Positions 10,912 to 21,734 of a stretch of 64,000 nt of DNA are shown piece after piece; the first letter of the stretch is position 1; each line of letters starts with the position of its first letter. Location: NCBI GenBank assembly GCA_902806565.1, contig CADCXA010000066.1, positions 868,001 to 932,000 on the forward strand, read 5' to 3'. The notes beneath the pieces are model-generated. The model worked only from the letters and a program-made list of their open reading frames with translations. It had not been told where the DNA came from and made no database searches. Source of the stretch: Hypoxylon rubiginosum. Its lineage: Eukaryota > Ascomycota > Sordariomycetes > Xylariales > Hypoxylaceae. A program made the translations under genes and the position numbers.

Positions 10912-12486
10912 TCATTCATTCGTCCTAAGAGAGCGGATGAAAGGCAAGAGGATCAGTTCCGAGTAGTGATCCCTAATTGTAAATCGCAAGGACGGGGGAA
11001 TCTGGTCGGGGGAATCTAATACACCCTTCGGCCATTCTAACAGGCTGGCCCATTCATCTCCTAAGTAGGACATTGATGAATTAGCAGCGCGACGAGCCCA
11101 TCTACCCGTAAACCAACGCCGAGCTTGATATATGATTGCACACCAATAAACAAATATTAAAAGTGCAAAAGGATCTCTCTTTTGAAGGAGGTCAAGGTAT
11201 GCGTCTCTACGGTTCTTAATTAGCATCGAAATGATCACAGGACATCTGGACTAATGGCTTAAAACTTGGTCTAGAGACGCCCGTCTCTAAAGACTAAACA
11301 AGATACGAAGGGGCATTTGAGAGATTCTACTCACGGTACGAACTCTGGGAAATAGATAAAGTCTCTCCAGGTCTGGGGACGACCTTTCATCATGACAATC
11401 CAAGACTTTAGAGATGCGACGGTTTCACGATAGACGGTTCTCGTCTCATCCGACGTATCTCTAGGGTGCTCCACGGACTCTAGCAGGTGAATTGGCTTTA
11501 AGATTTCGTCGTCTACTGCCATATCGAATGCATATTGACGCTTAATAAATGCACTAAGTTGACTGCGGAGGAAGTATGGTCCAACTTGACGGCCAAGTCG
11601 TGAGCTCTCTCGTAGAACGTAGAACATGTCTAAGAAGTTGAAGTCGGCGTCGGGTGACGAGAGAGCTATGCAGAAATGGAAGATGATGATGCCGACTCCG
11701 AATATTAACATAGCTAGCCAGTTATTCTTTGGAACTCAAAGTTAGCAATATGATCGGTTTAAAGGGGGAGTCTATTGGTATGCTTATTCTTGCCTCATTT
11801 ACCCTAAGACCAGACAAGCGGAAGCGATTAGAAGCTTCGATATTGTATCGAAGAGCTAAGGCGTAGTATTCCGAGGGACCTTGTTCTCTGTCTAACCAGT
11901 GAAACAATGACTGTACCGATTTCACTGTGGGCTCCAAGTAGTTGAACTGTCCGATGTGATAATTGAGCTCCCGCATGAATACCGAAAGCTCTGTGCTCGG
12001 TATCGTGGACCCCGTCCGCGTCTTTTCGATAAACCACAATAAGGTATCTGAAAATGCACGTTGTGGCATAAGTTTAAATGTTTGATAATATCCATCATGG
12101 AATAAGCTCAAGGATTCGTTGTTATCGCTCGGCTCCTTGTATAGAACCGGCGGGATAGAGACGGTCGTCTTTGCGGACGGCGGTAGGAGTGTGGGATGAC
12201 CGCGCGAGTAATCACATGCTTCCTTCCGTCGCCGGCAGTTTAAACAAACCGGCCCTTCTAAATTACACTAGATTGGTTGGTTTTAGTTTCGAATAGATCA
12301 ACATTCGCCTGTAATAATGAGGCGTACCCTAACTCGTCGCTTTTTGCATTGTCCGCACCCCTGATGTAGACTGTAGTAAGTATCACGACCTAGTACATTG
12401 GGAAGACGATAACGCTCACATTGCGGGTCTTGGTGTGAGGCAGTCGAGAACCTGATGGCATTCGGATATCGAATACGGAGTATCAA
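10912..12486 (-). pseudogene. Zn2Cys6 transcription factor, damaged (no start codon, internal deletion)
   Basis: A fungal binuclear-cluster regulator of the UPC2/sterol-regulator-like group. The cluster is reconstructed across an intron (12327-12268): GCGQCKKRRVR on one side and CNLEGPVCLNC plus RRRKEACDY on the other, giving all six cysteines with correct spacing. The body follows on the minus strand in three blocks: 12267-11722, about 11729-11331 and about 11238-10912. The last contains LLQKRDPFALLIFVYW and YLGDEW..LLEWP, typical of the C-terminal fungal TF domain. Two problems argue against an intact gene. No ATG precedes the finger in its frame (TAG lies upstream), although an unseen 5' exon could supply one. 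The frame also stops (TAA, 11722-11724) after LLTLSSKE and resumes in another frame at NNWLAMLIFGVG, skipping about 40 residues normally present in the family. I read it as a decaying gene. Confidence 0.6.
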
Positions 12487-13453
12487 GGAGGTGTATCGAG
12501 ATGTCGTCTAATTAAGAACTACATATTTCACAGACTGGAAGATGAGATGTTCGTTCGGGTCGGAGGAGGCCCGAGGTTTGGTTGCCGAATCCCCGGCGGC
12601 TATGCCTAACTGAGTTTAGTGTACGAGATCTTGTCTGGGCGCACATCAGAGCGCGGCGTCAACGCCGACTCATACATATTCGAACTGCTTGCATCAACGA
12701 GGCGTCAGACAAAAGAAGAAAGCAGAAAATTTTGCACTGCTTACTATGGTTTATCAATCACCTAGACTTCTTACGCGAGTCTCTCAGAATGAAATTGGGA
12801 TATTCCGAGCAACCGCTGGCTCATGTTCCCGACACAGGGTACCTCGAGTTGTGTATCCGAATCTCCTTCGCTGAAGACGCCTATCACCAGAAAAAGGCAG
12901 GGTTGTATCTGCTATACACATATATATGAGAATGGGTTTTATTAGGCCTTTCGATGAAGCATGTTGGTAGTCAAACCAAATAAATAGCAAAGTAGAACCC
13001 AACCATGTCGTCGCAGAGTGCTTGTTCCTGAGACGAACCCACATATACCCAAAATAGCGTCTAGTTTCATAATGATTATATTCGATTATATTAATATGCA
13101 AGTATAGGAATTATGTTATTAGCAGCTGAGTGACGTAAGCATCATGACGCAAAATGCAGTAGACTTCCAGCGATGATAACAGGTCGAAATTCTGGACTTC
13201 CTACAATGCGAAAACTTGATATAAATGTAGGCGATATGTTCTATGTGAAAAGAGAGACTGTTTGACAGACTGCATTCAGCTCCTAACGTGTCTTGTAGTA
13301 GTTTCTAATGAGGATAGATTCTACGTCGTATAGCCTATATCAACAGCCCCGCATTGTTGAAGGCGAAAAAGCGAAGACGATATTGTATTGAGACTCTAAT
13401 TCCATTTCATCATGTGCGAATAGGGGAAAAAAGAATCTTGCATCAAATGATCG
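12487..13453. other. Intergenic, upstream of the damaged regulator and downstream of tRNA-His
   Basis: An ATG-led minus-strand frame starting at 12646 runs about 45 codons and could be a lost first exon of the Zn2Cys6 gene, but no in-phase splice into the finger exon was found. Otherwise nothing recognisable. Confidence 0.3.
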
Positions 13454-13538
13454 TGGCGGTACTGGGAATCGAACCCAGGTCTACACGGTATCAGTATGTG
13501 TCCACAACGTGTTGTACTATCCACTATACTATACCACC
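13454..13538 (-). tRNA. tRNA-His (GTG) with 13-nt intron
   Basis: Read on the minus strand, the acceptor arm is GGTGGTA/TACCGCC with one G-T pair and discriminator A. The T-arm CTGGG-TTCGATT-CCCAG is perfect. The D-arm region is GTATAGTGGATAGTAC, the form found in fungal tRNA-His. The anticodon stem ACACG/CGTGT encloses TTGTGG with anticodon GTG. About 13 extra nt lie after position 37 in the standard nuclear tRNA intron site, leaving a mature length of about 72 nt. Confidence 0.93.
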
Positions 13539-14394
13539 TTAGTGCCTTTCGACTGATGGGTTTAGTTGCTCTTATGTTGGCCTATATCGAAAACCGGACT
13601 TTGCTTGAGCGACGTTCGGATGTCCGACTATTAAGCCGACATTTAGCCGACCTCCAACCTCCCCAAAGTCTGAAGACCTACTGAGTTCCATCTCATCGAC
13701 CGGAACTCTACAGCTGGCCACTTTATCAATCAAGATCTTAACGAGTTAGCAATCAGACTAGATGGTAGTCTCCAAAGACCTGCTAGTGCTCATCTATCTA
13801 GGTCATCATGCGATAGCCTTCCTCATGTGGAGTTAGGCACGTAGCAAACAGCAACTATCATAATACAGGGGTACGTATTCCTATGCTCGCCATACGGAAT
13901 CATTGGTGGTAATATAGTACTAGGGGCGGCGACAGTTGCCCTGCGTCGGTTAATATCTCCGCATGATGATCTGGGCTACGATCCATGCATACCCTAGCTA
14001 TCAACTGCGACCATCATCAAGTACCGCGGGCGCAGCGAATGAATCGCGGGGTTGATGTAACACGGCACTGGTTCTGGACGATATTACTTAACCACTAGCA
14101 ATCAACCCCCTTGCGAGTAGAATAGGGAGATGTGTCTCGGCAGACCAACGTTAGTTCGCTTATGCTGAGTAGACCAAGTCTATCCAAGTTGGAGACATCA
14201 TCCAAGATGTAGGATTGCGGTGATCTTCCGTATTTGCCGGATGGCAGCTAGAGCCATGGCGCCCCTTCGTCAGCAACAAGCGCCGTTGCTGTCAGGGTCT
14301 ATGAAATATCTAGCAGCGCCCGTATCTTAACTTCCAAGATGACATTCCCCTACTGCTTGTTACTTGATACAATACGCTCTAGCGATACATCGAC
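13539..14394. other. Intergenic, MFS transporter promoter region
   Basis: About 850 bp between tRNA-His and the MFS gene. Codon-like frames are short and without recognisable motifs. Nothing further seen. Confidence 0.35.
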
Positions 14395-16324
14395 ATGACG
14401 CGGACGGCAATCAGCGGGCCTCAAAAGCGCAAGACGCATCTCGTGCGTAGTCACGCCCACGAAGAAGACATTCCAGGAACCGTCAATGTTCAGACGATTG
14501 GTTAGTCTTGATTCGTGACTTCGACTTCCAGCCAGGTTAGGTCTAATCATAATCATTCGAACAGAGGGAGACGACGCCTACCATGGTCAAGCACTTTTCC
14601 CTGTACCGGCCGAGGACCCCAACGACCCCTTACAAGTAGGTGCTCGCCATTAGATTTATTAGCGTCGAGAAGAGACTAAACCATCACAGTGGTCACAGCC
14701 GAAGAAAATCGTGATCCTCGTGATAATTTGCACCTACTCCTTTCTCGGAAACGCAGCTCTCTTGGGTCCCGGCCCCTATTTGACGCTCTGGTCTGAAGTG
14801 TTCAGCATCTCGCAGGCAGATGCATCAACACTAATATCCTATCCCAATCTTGCTTACGGATTCGGTTCCTTCTTTCTCGTACCCCTTTACTTGAAGATTG
14901 GAAGACGACCCGTGATGCTTGGCTCTCTATTAGCTGTTAGTCTTACCGATACCTAGCTTCCGGCCTTCAGCTGACTTCAACTCTACAGTTCATTGCAGGT
15001 CTAGCTGGCTGCTCGCAAGCTAACGATTTTGGAGGATTAATGGCGGCGAGAATCATACACTGTTTTGGGGCAGGGATATGCGAAGCGTTGCCCGTACAGC
15101 TCGTGAATGATATCTTTTTCTTGCACGAACGTGGAAAGCACATAGGGTACTACACTTGTAAGTGAACTCCTTTACGTACCAGGTTCCTTATCGGAGTCTT
15201 ACTGACACCCCTCGATCAGTCGGCATGTGCTTTGCGGCGATGGCAACTATTCCCGCTGCGTATATGCTGCCAACCCAATACTCCTGGAGACTCTTCTTCT
15301 ATGTCATCCTCGCCTTCGCCTGTGCTCTATTCATCCTCACATTCTTGTTTGTGGAGGAATCGTCTTACGACCGAGAAGCGCATATGCGTCGCAATAGCTC
15401 CCCCGAAAGCTCAAGCGGAATAGTCGCGTCGGCCGAAAAGCCCGATGACGCTACTATTGAAGAGGCCGCCGGGATGCCAGCACGTAAAACATTCGTCGAA
15501 ACGCTTCGTCCTTGGGGACGCATCGACCCCGAAGTCCAGTTCTTTACGCTGATGTGGCGATCTTTCACCTACATCTTAGTCCCTCAAGTCTTATGGGTCA
15601 TCACCTCTTTTGGGATTATCATAGGTCTAGGCGCCCTGGCATTTAATTATACGTTCCCGATAAAAATCACAGCACCCCCGTACAATTGGCCTGAGGTAAG
15701 TACCCTCTTGTGCTCGAGACCCTGGAAAGGACGTTGACTGACAATTCTCCGTAGTCTAGCTCTGGTGTGCAGTCGCTCGGGTCCCTTCTCGGCTTCCTTC
15801 TCGCACTTCCGTTCACCTCCTCATCAGATCGACTTGCTGGCTACCTTACGAGACGTAACAATGGAATACGAGAAGCCGAAATGCGATTGGGCGTGATGCT
15901 CCCTGCCATGATCATTGCTCCGGTCGGACTAGTAGTCTACGGCCTCACCGCGGAGCTCAACTTGCACTGGATAGGCTATTTCCTCGGTGGCGGCTTGGCA
16001 TCCTGGGGCGGCTACTTTTATTACTGCTTTACGCTGGCATATGCCGTCGACTCGTACAATAGCAACACGTCCGAGATGCTTATCGCCATCAACGTTGGCA
16101 AGCAAGCAGTGAGCTTTGGGTTGGGCTACGGTGTCCTAGACTGGGTCATGGAGAAGGGCTACGCAACAATTATCGCGGGAGTGTTTGGTGGGGTCTTCCT
16201 GGCCAACAACTTGATGCTTATAGTGTTCATGTTATGGGGGAAGCGGATCCGGCAGTTCATGTCGACGTCGTGGTTGGGTAAGCTTCACGGTAGGAGGCCT
16301 AGGGATAGCCCTACATCACTTTAA
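14395..16324 (+). CDS. Major facilitator superfamily transporter (DHA1/HOL1-like)
   Basis: A proton-driven plasma-membrane carrier of unknown substrate. Six exons keep phase: 14395-14500, 14565-14635, 14690-14935, 14989-15157, 15220-15695 and 15755-16324, giving 545 residues. A hydrophilic N-terminus ends in DPNDPLQWSQPKK, the usual entry to TM1 in fungal DHA1 carriers. TM1 carries GNAALLGPGP, and the loop after TM2 has the MFS signature KIGRRPVML. About 12 hydrophobic segments are visible, split by a Ser/Glu-rich cytosolic loop (about residues 230-280). The last half has GYFLGGGLASWGGYFYY and a long TM11-TM12. The nearest named groups from memory are HOL1-like and polyamine/drug exporters. 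It lies head-to-tail with a small Zn2Cys6 protein gene that may regulate it. Confidence 0.9.
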
Positions 16325-16868
16325 GATCATCAGAATGGATCTGTAAGTCAAGAGAGAGACGTGCAACTAGATTAAGAAAGAAAGAGTTGTTAATTTGAGC
16401 CTTCGAATGTTACGTTCCGTATTGTCTGTGAAATGAAGAGTGACATTCACATTACTTCTACTATGCTGAGGACTTCTCGGCGATATTAAAGAAGTGGAGT
16501 TAAGCTTCATTATTTATTCTCTTGCTTTACTCGTTATATCCTTTCATAGGGGTGGGTACTTTACAGTCTTCTCTAGTTCGTATAACTCAACGTACCTTAG
16601 TGTGTTCATTTTCGCAAGTATATTTTAACAAAGGGGTAAACTCACCCTTTAATCAACGTCACACAACAACTTTTTGTTGCTTCACAGGTGTAGCGTAAGT
16701 CGGTCTAGCTATAAGTCCCATCATTGAATCCATCATTGAATAGGGGCGTCGTTCAAGACTCAGTAAGAAAATAATTGCTTTCATCATATATTGCATGTCC
16801 CAATAGACCACACTCTTCATTTCCCCCCCTCGAGCTGCAGACCAGACAATAGGGGCTGACCGGTTGAA
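16325..16868. other. Intergenic between MFS gene and Zn2Cys6 ORF
   Basis: About 540 bp, AT-rich, with a short direct repeat (CCATCATTGAAT near 16720-16745 on the plus strand). It would hold the MFS terminator and the promoter of the downstream ORF. No gene seen. Confidence 0.35.
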
Positions 16869-17252
16869 ATGGCCAATATTAAGCGTGTCCCTCTTCCTGA
16901 TCCGTATCATCCCAAAGACAGATCCATACACAACGCTGGCCTTGTACCAACTACGGAAGAGGCCCCTAAGTTAAAGCCGGCGAAGCGAAAAAGGGGTAGG
17001 ACGAAAGCCATTAAGAGCTGCGAGAGATGCCGACAAGCCCACATCAAATGCGTTTCGAATGGATTAGGAGGGCCTTGCGGGAACTGTGTAAAACGGGGGA
17101 TTCAAACTTGCAGTCTCGTACAGTCCAGTCGCGATTTAAGTGTTAGGCCTAATGCCGTACAGAAATCAACCACCTCACGATCGTCTCAAGGTCAGCAACT
17201 GCAAACCCTTGCAACTTCTGCTCTCGCATACTTGGAGGGAAAATCCACCTAA
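16869..17252 (+). CDS. Small Zn2Cys6 DNA-binding protein
   Basis: A single open frame of 127 residues from ATG 16869. After a basic stretch (KPAKRKRGRTKAIKS, a likely nuclear signal) comes a complete binuclear zinc cluster at about residues 50-80: C-x2-C-x6-C-x8-C-x2-C-x7-C. A short Ser/Gln-rich tail follows and the frame ends at TAA 17250-17252 without the usual middle-homology domain (typical regulators are 400-900 residues). No donor site followed by a convincing continuation was found up to about 18000. It may be a genuine mini-regulator, a truncated gene, or the first exon of a longer one. Its position just downstream of the MFS gene suggests a link. Confidence 0.6.
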   Translation: MANIKRVPLPDPYHPKDRSIHNAGLVPTTEEAPKLKPAKRKRGRTKAIKSCERCRQAHIKCVSNGLGGPCGNCVKRGIQTCSLVQSSRDLSVRPNAVQKSTTSRSSQGQQLQTLATSALAYLEGKST

Positions 17253-18347
17253 GGACCGAACCCCAGTACCGGCTTGCCCATTGGCACAATCAATAGCCTT
17301 TCGGCCGATGAATAGATCTTGACGCGTGAGTGTGACTTACCAAACCTATGCATATGTTTTGTCAACTAACAGCAAAAGTACAGGTAAACGAGCAGACGAG
17401 GATGACTCCTACACTTGTCAGCTTTCGAAGATCCAGACATCCGAGAGAACGACTTCATATAGGGACTTGATAGTTGCGATGTGGAACACGAATGGCTGAA
17501 ACCGAGGCACGCGTCTGCCAGGGCGTGCGGTAGTATCCTCATCGAGGCTAACTGGTAACTGAGAGAACGTAGAAATGGCCAAGTTGACCGAATATTCTTC
17601 TTGTAGTTAAAATTCGTTCATAAACGTCGGTGGCATCATAACTGTGATTATTTATGTCTCTGGTGGTCGGCTAGGTAAATCTGATACGAGGGATCAAAAG
17701 AGGTAATATGGAATATGACTGTCTTGAGTAAACACGCTATATGCAACAGCTTAGATTACTGCAAGTCAGACATATTCAATAATAATACAGACCAAGGTCT
17801 GCTAGGCTAGATAGAGGGCATTAGATAGAGGGTACCTTAAATACTTGCATGTATGGTTTCGAAGAACTTACAAGTGATATAACATAGATCTGAAAGAATT
17901 TGATGGCCCGATATGGCCTCCTGAAAACTTCTATATTACCAATAGCTAACAAATGGGACTATCAATTTCTCTTTATTTCATTAGTCCTGCCACAATTTCA
18001 GCGGCTAATTAGATACTTAATCGCCTAGCGGAGCTTTTCAACCTTTTCCCTTGCAATTTTATCATAACAAGGCTTATAGAAATGCAAATAGTATTAAAAA
18101 ATTACATAAAATAAGCTTTATCAAGCTATATTAAATATTAATCTTTTTAAGCAATGGTGGAAAAGATTAATTAATTCTGCAAAGAATTTAAGGGATATAC
18201 GCGGAGGTGTGGCTAGCTACCTAATTAGAACCGGACTCATCTATAGCATAAAGGAAACTCATAAGCTTCCCCCGGCCGAAGGACAGGTTATGCAACTATA
18301 TATTCCATAGCAACAGAGCTCTTTCCATCGGCCGGGTAAAGCTCCTC
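17253..18347. other. AT-rich intergenic stretch
   Basis: No coding frame supported. The segment 17940-18230 is markedly AT-rich and may be a RIP-eroded repeat remnant. It leads into the SINE-like element. Confidence 0.35.
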
Positions 18348-18518
18348 TAACCACTAGGCCACCGTAGGCCAAGTGGCCTAATGGCCTAGTGGTTAAAGTA
18401 TGAGAACCCGGCCCCGCCCCGCGCACGGCCCCATAGTAAAATCCTCCCAAGGATTTTCGTAAGCCAGGTTCGAGCCCCACCCGGGGGCTTGAACCTGGCT
18501 GAGCTTTTGCATTTTTTT
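18348..18518 (+). repeat. tRNA-related SINE-like palindromic element
   Basis: Three stem-loops follow each other. The first has arms 18348-18360 and 18383-18395 (13-bp perfect, TAACCACTAGGCC) with a nested TAGGCC/GGCCTA hairpin. The second is 18438-18445/18450-18457 (AAAATCCT/AGGATTTT). The third is 18462-18478/18483-18500 (about 16-17 bp around AGCCAGGTTCGAGCCCC). An A-box-like TGGCCTAGTGG (18382-18392) and a canonical B box GGTTCGAGCCC (18467-18477) suggest RNA polymerase III origin, and T7 at 18512-18518 would terminate. The right arm of the third hairpin reads GGTTCAAGCCC on the minus strand, a second B box. On the minus strand at about 18348-18360 there is also an A-box-like GGCCTAGTGGTTAGAGGAGC. 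It is therefore symmetric, perhaps two head-to-head copies. Confidence 0.55.
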
Positions 18519-19260
18519 CACTTGTCTTCGTTACATATTCACGCCTCAAACCCTAGCACTCGTGTAAGTCCCAACTGCGTAGCCATACTTCGAGTGTTTC
18601 GTAGGGTTGACCATTCATAAGTGTGTGTTGCACGGTAAACTCTTGACTGTGACTTCGACCGTCGGTCCTGGAGGCTTGCTGATGTAAGCAGCGAGTTGAT
18701 GTATGTGCAAGCAAACAGCATAGTAATTGTACATCGGAGAAGGTCTGACGACAATGATTGATACTGTTAGCAAGTATTTTAACGGAATTCAAGCTGATCA
18801 CCAAAAAGATTATTAGCTCTACCTCGTTAGCTATGCGTTGATCCAGGAACTGTGGTTCTCGGCCTTGCTTTCTCGCCGCAACCTTTTCCAGTATCATAAT
18901 GTAATCAAGGCCCGACTTGACGTCTTACGCCCTATAATTTTCCAGTGCCTTCCTGACGCAACCCTGCGGTCGAAAATTTAAAATATATTAGGTACCTATT
19001 AATAAAATTATATATTTTAAATCAAATTATTTCAACCATATTTGTAAGAAAATAATCTGATAAATTTAAAATTTAAAACCTAAAAACGAGCCTATATTCA
19101 AGAGTATAAAAGCAAGTTATAAATATTTAAAACCGATTATTTAAACCGTTTTAAGTTATATAGCTGTGAAATGAAGCCACCAGGGGCTGAATGAGCATCC
19201 AAAGACAATCCCTCACGGTCAGGTATTCCCGGCAAAAGCTTATGTTCCAGTGTCAAGCGC
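18519..19260. other. Intergenic with AT-rich block
   Basis: No supported gene. 18960-19140 is almost pure A/T apart from a few G/C and resembles RIP-altered DNA. Minus-strand frames at 18539-18897 lack recognisable content. Confidence 0.35.
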
Positions 19261-19779
19261 CTAGGCGCGGCATCGATAGTTGCCCCAGATGTTCTGGCGG
19301 CATCCGCCGTAGCAACCCGCGGCCTGGCAGTCATGGGGATCGTCACAGGCATATGCGTCGCAGAGTATCTGCCGCTCCACAAGGCCGCTATCCTCGGCGG
19401 GAGCTCGGCGGGGGGTGTGGGAGGGGCGGGGAACGGCGGCGAGGTTCGGCTTCTGCGACTCGGCCTTGATGTACTCGTCGACGGCTTCTTTGGAGGCCTG
19501 CTTCTGGTCAAATATCTTGTCGTCCTTGTCGTACGACACAACCATTCCGTTTAGGAGGAGCGCCTCCTTTCCTCCGTTTCCGCTGGGGTCTTTCTTCAAG
19601 GACTTGAAGAGGTCCTCGACCGATTCAGTTGCTCGAGTGGCTTTCTTGAGGAGAGGTCAGCGTTAAAAACTAAGATATGTGTGGTATTCGCCCAAGCTTA
19701 CCGTCCAGTCATCGGAAGTAATTGCACCAGCCATAGTGGCAACAGCGGTGATCGTAGCAAAAACGAAAGTGACCTTCAT
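19261..19779 (-). CDS. Small secreted cysteine-rich protein (effector candidate)
   Basis: Unknown function. Two exons on the minus strand, 19779-19702 and 19644-19261, separated by a 57-nt intron (donor GTAAGC); 153 residues. The first exon encodes a clear signal peptide, MKVTFVFATITAVATMAGA, cleaved about residue 19. The middle is charged and Lys/Glu-rich, then a Pro/Arg linker. The final 35 residues hold six cysteines spaced C-x4-C-x5-C-x4-C-x3-C-x9-C, enough for three disulfides in a compact knot. Secretion, small size and a terminal Cys cluster fit fungal secreted effectors or antimicrobial-type proteins. No named family is recognised. It lies in an accessory stretch with two other secreted-protein genes. 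Confidence 0.7.
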
Positions 19780-20751
19780 TTTGATCTTTGGAGATGTTTT
19801 CTGAATGGGATGAGTTTGGAAATGCGGAAATACGGTTTTATTATTCTTGTTGCTGTTGTTGATGATGGTTGATGATGTTGGTCAACTGAGATTGCTTCTT
19901 TCGAGAATGAAAGCCGCATACTTATACTCGAGGACTGTGTTTCCTATGTTCTGATTGTCTTAGAATAACGCTTCGCTCATCTTCTTTCCACTAACTTGCC
20001 TAGCTTTAGGTAATTGCACCTCGATTATTTTTAGAATTGTTCTTATTTTAATGTTATGTGACGTCGTATAAGTTGATGGACGAGCTGTTGACATTGTCGG
20101 TTCCGTGCTCTTAGGACATTCCCGAAAATGATCAGCCTCCGATATCTACATCCCAAAAGCATGAGTACCTTGCAGAGATCAAACAGCTCGGCCTTCATGA
20201 TAATTGGACGAGATCCTCGTATGGGTTTTTACTAGGTACCTAATGTTTAAATTAGTGAATCGAGGCTATTCGGAAACCTTTTTTTTCTCGTCGATCTCTC
20301 AACCCCACGTCACGTCAATAACAGATTCCCCCATAAATCCTAGAAGTCGGTAGTTGCGCCGCATTCCTTCATAGATGATAGGGCTAGCTAATTTTATCCA
20401 TTATCCCGATCGCGAAATGTTCCTCAAAACAATAAGTTGTCGATAATTCCCTAGGTAGAAACCGCTATGTACCTAGGTAGGTAAGTTTAGCTCGGTCAAA
20501 CAGCATTTCGGTATTTCTGGGAGTAAATCCTAAATTAGTCGTCGCCGACGATCAATGCGATATTGCGTGACGTAGTAGTAGACTATGCAATTCTCAGAGG
20601 TCTTCTTTTATTCTAGGGTCTTGTCATGATTAGCGACGGTAAATGTTTACTTCGAATTCAATAATCTCGTCCATAAAGTCTTGGCGTCTAAAGCAGTCTT
20701 CATTCTATCACCGTTAGAAACATTACTCTTCAGTTCTTCATCACAACAATC
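19780..20751. other. Divergent promoter region between two secreted-protein genes
   Basis: About 970 bp separating two genes transcribed away from each other, so it holds both promoters. TACCTAGGTA-type palindromes occur at about 20450-20482. No gene seen. Confidence 0.4.
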
Positions 20752-21734
20752 ATGAAAACTTCCATCTTAGCCTATCTTCTTGTCTTCCACTGGCAGCTCA
20801 ACGGTGTGACAGCAACGCTTGGGAATGAGTCAACCCCCAGTACTACTACTACTACTGATGTTGAATCTTACAACCACTATGAAAAGAGAGTTCTGAACAT
20901 CAACGTAGACTGCAACGAGTTCATCAATCAAGTCCTTAGGGGGATTGGCTCCTATCCGGCATTCGCAAGCCAAGTCGTGGCAGTTGGCAAAAAGGTTGGC
21001 CTTCCAAGTGCCACGGCCTGGAGTGTCTGCAAAACTTTCAGTCCGAAAGCTATAAACTGCGATTATGCGGCCTTATCCGTCGCGAATAGCATTAGTCTTG
21101 CGATCATTCACGGTTTCATCGACTTGAACCCCCCTAAAGAAGGTGCTACTACTGCCACGAAGGACCACTCGCAGCAGAGAAGGGAGCTACTTGAAAGTCA
21201 TGTGGGAGACTATCTCAGGAGCAGAGGAGTCGAGTTTGAAGATATCTCGATCGCGCCTCTGATGAAACGGCGCCAAGACTACGGTCACTTCATGGAAGTA
21301 AGAGGCGTACGTGGGCCAGGCCATAATTCCGCTACCGACTTTCAAGTTCATTCGCGCATTGACGGTAGCGGTGGTATCCGGGCTGTTCCATTTACTACTG
21401 GCACGGATCGTTTGGAACGCCGCACGGGTGGCCCGGGATTCAAGACCGTCTGGCAGGTAAGTATCTGGCCGAGTTTCTTCTGAAATACTTGTTACTAAGC
21501 TTTCTATCAATCCAGGTACATTCTCGTACCGGTTCGCCGCCGGCTCCAGTAGCAAGCCAGTTGGCCGATATACTCGAGAATGACTGGAAAAGTCGCGTGG
21601 AATCCGATCACAGCATCGGTGACTATATCGGGGCTGTGAATTTTGATAAAATTGGCTATATCCAGCTACGCATTATTCCTGAGACTGGTGGATTTGGTGA
21701 CAATTTTGAGACTACAGAGAAGTGCAGCGCGTAG
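20752..21734 (+). CDS. Secreted hypothetical protein
   Basis: Function unknown. Two exons, 20752-21456 and 21516-21734, in phase, 307 residues. The N-terminus MKTSILAYLLVFHWQLNGVTA is a signal peptide. A Thr-rich spacer and a dibasic KR at about residue 45 suggest a Kex2-cleaved propeptide. Another basic site (MKRRQ) precedes the C-terminal half, which begins near DYGHF and includes GSGGIRAVPFTTGTDRLERR and a RIIPETGGFGDN segment. Four cysteines lie outside the signal peptide. The exon 2 start at a CAG acceptor keeps a sensible continuation (VWQ-VHSRTG). It is probably an extracellular protein with a processed C-terminal domain; no catalytic motif is visible. Confidence 0.7.

Noticed and set aside
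10727..10915. Minus-strand 62-codon frame between the regulator and the hypothetical gene
   Set aside because: No domain and no splice link to either neighbour.
17940..18230. AT-rich stretch considered as a second MITE
   Set aside because: No matching terminal inverted repeats or target duplication could be found.
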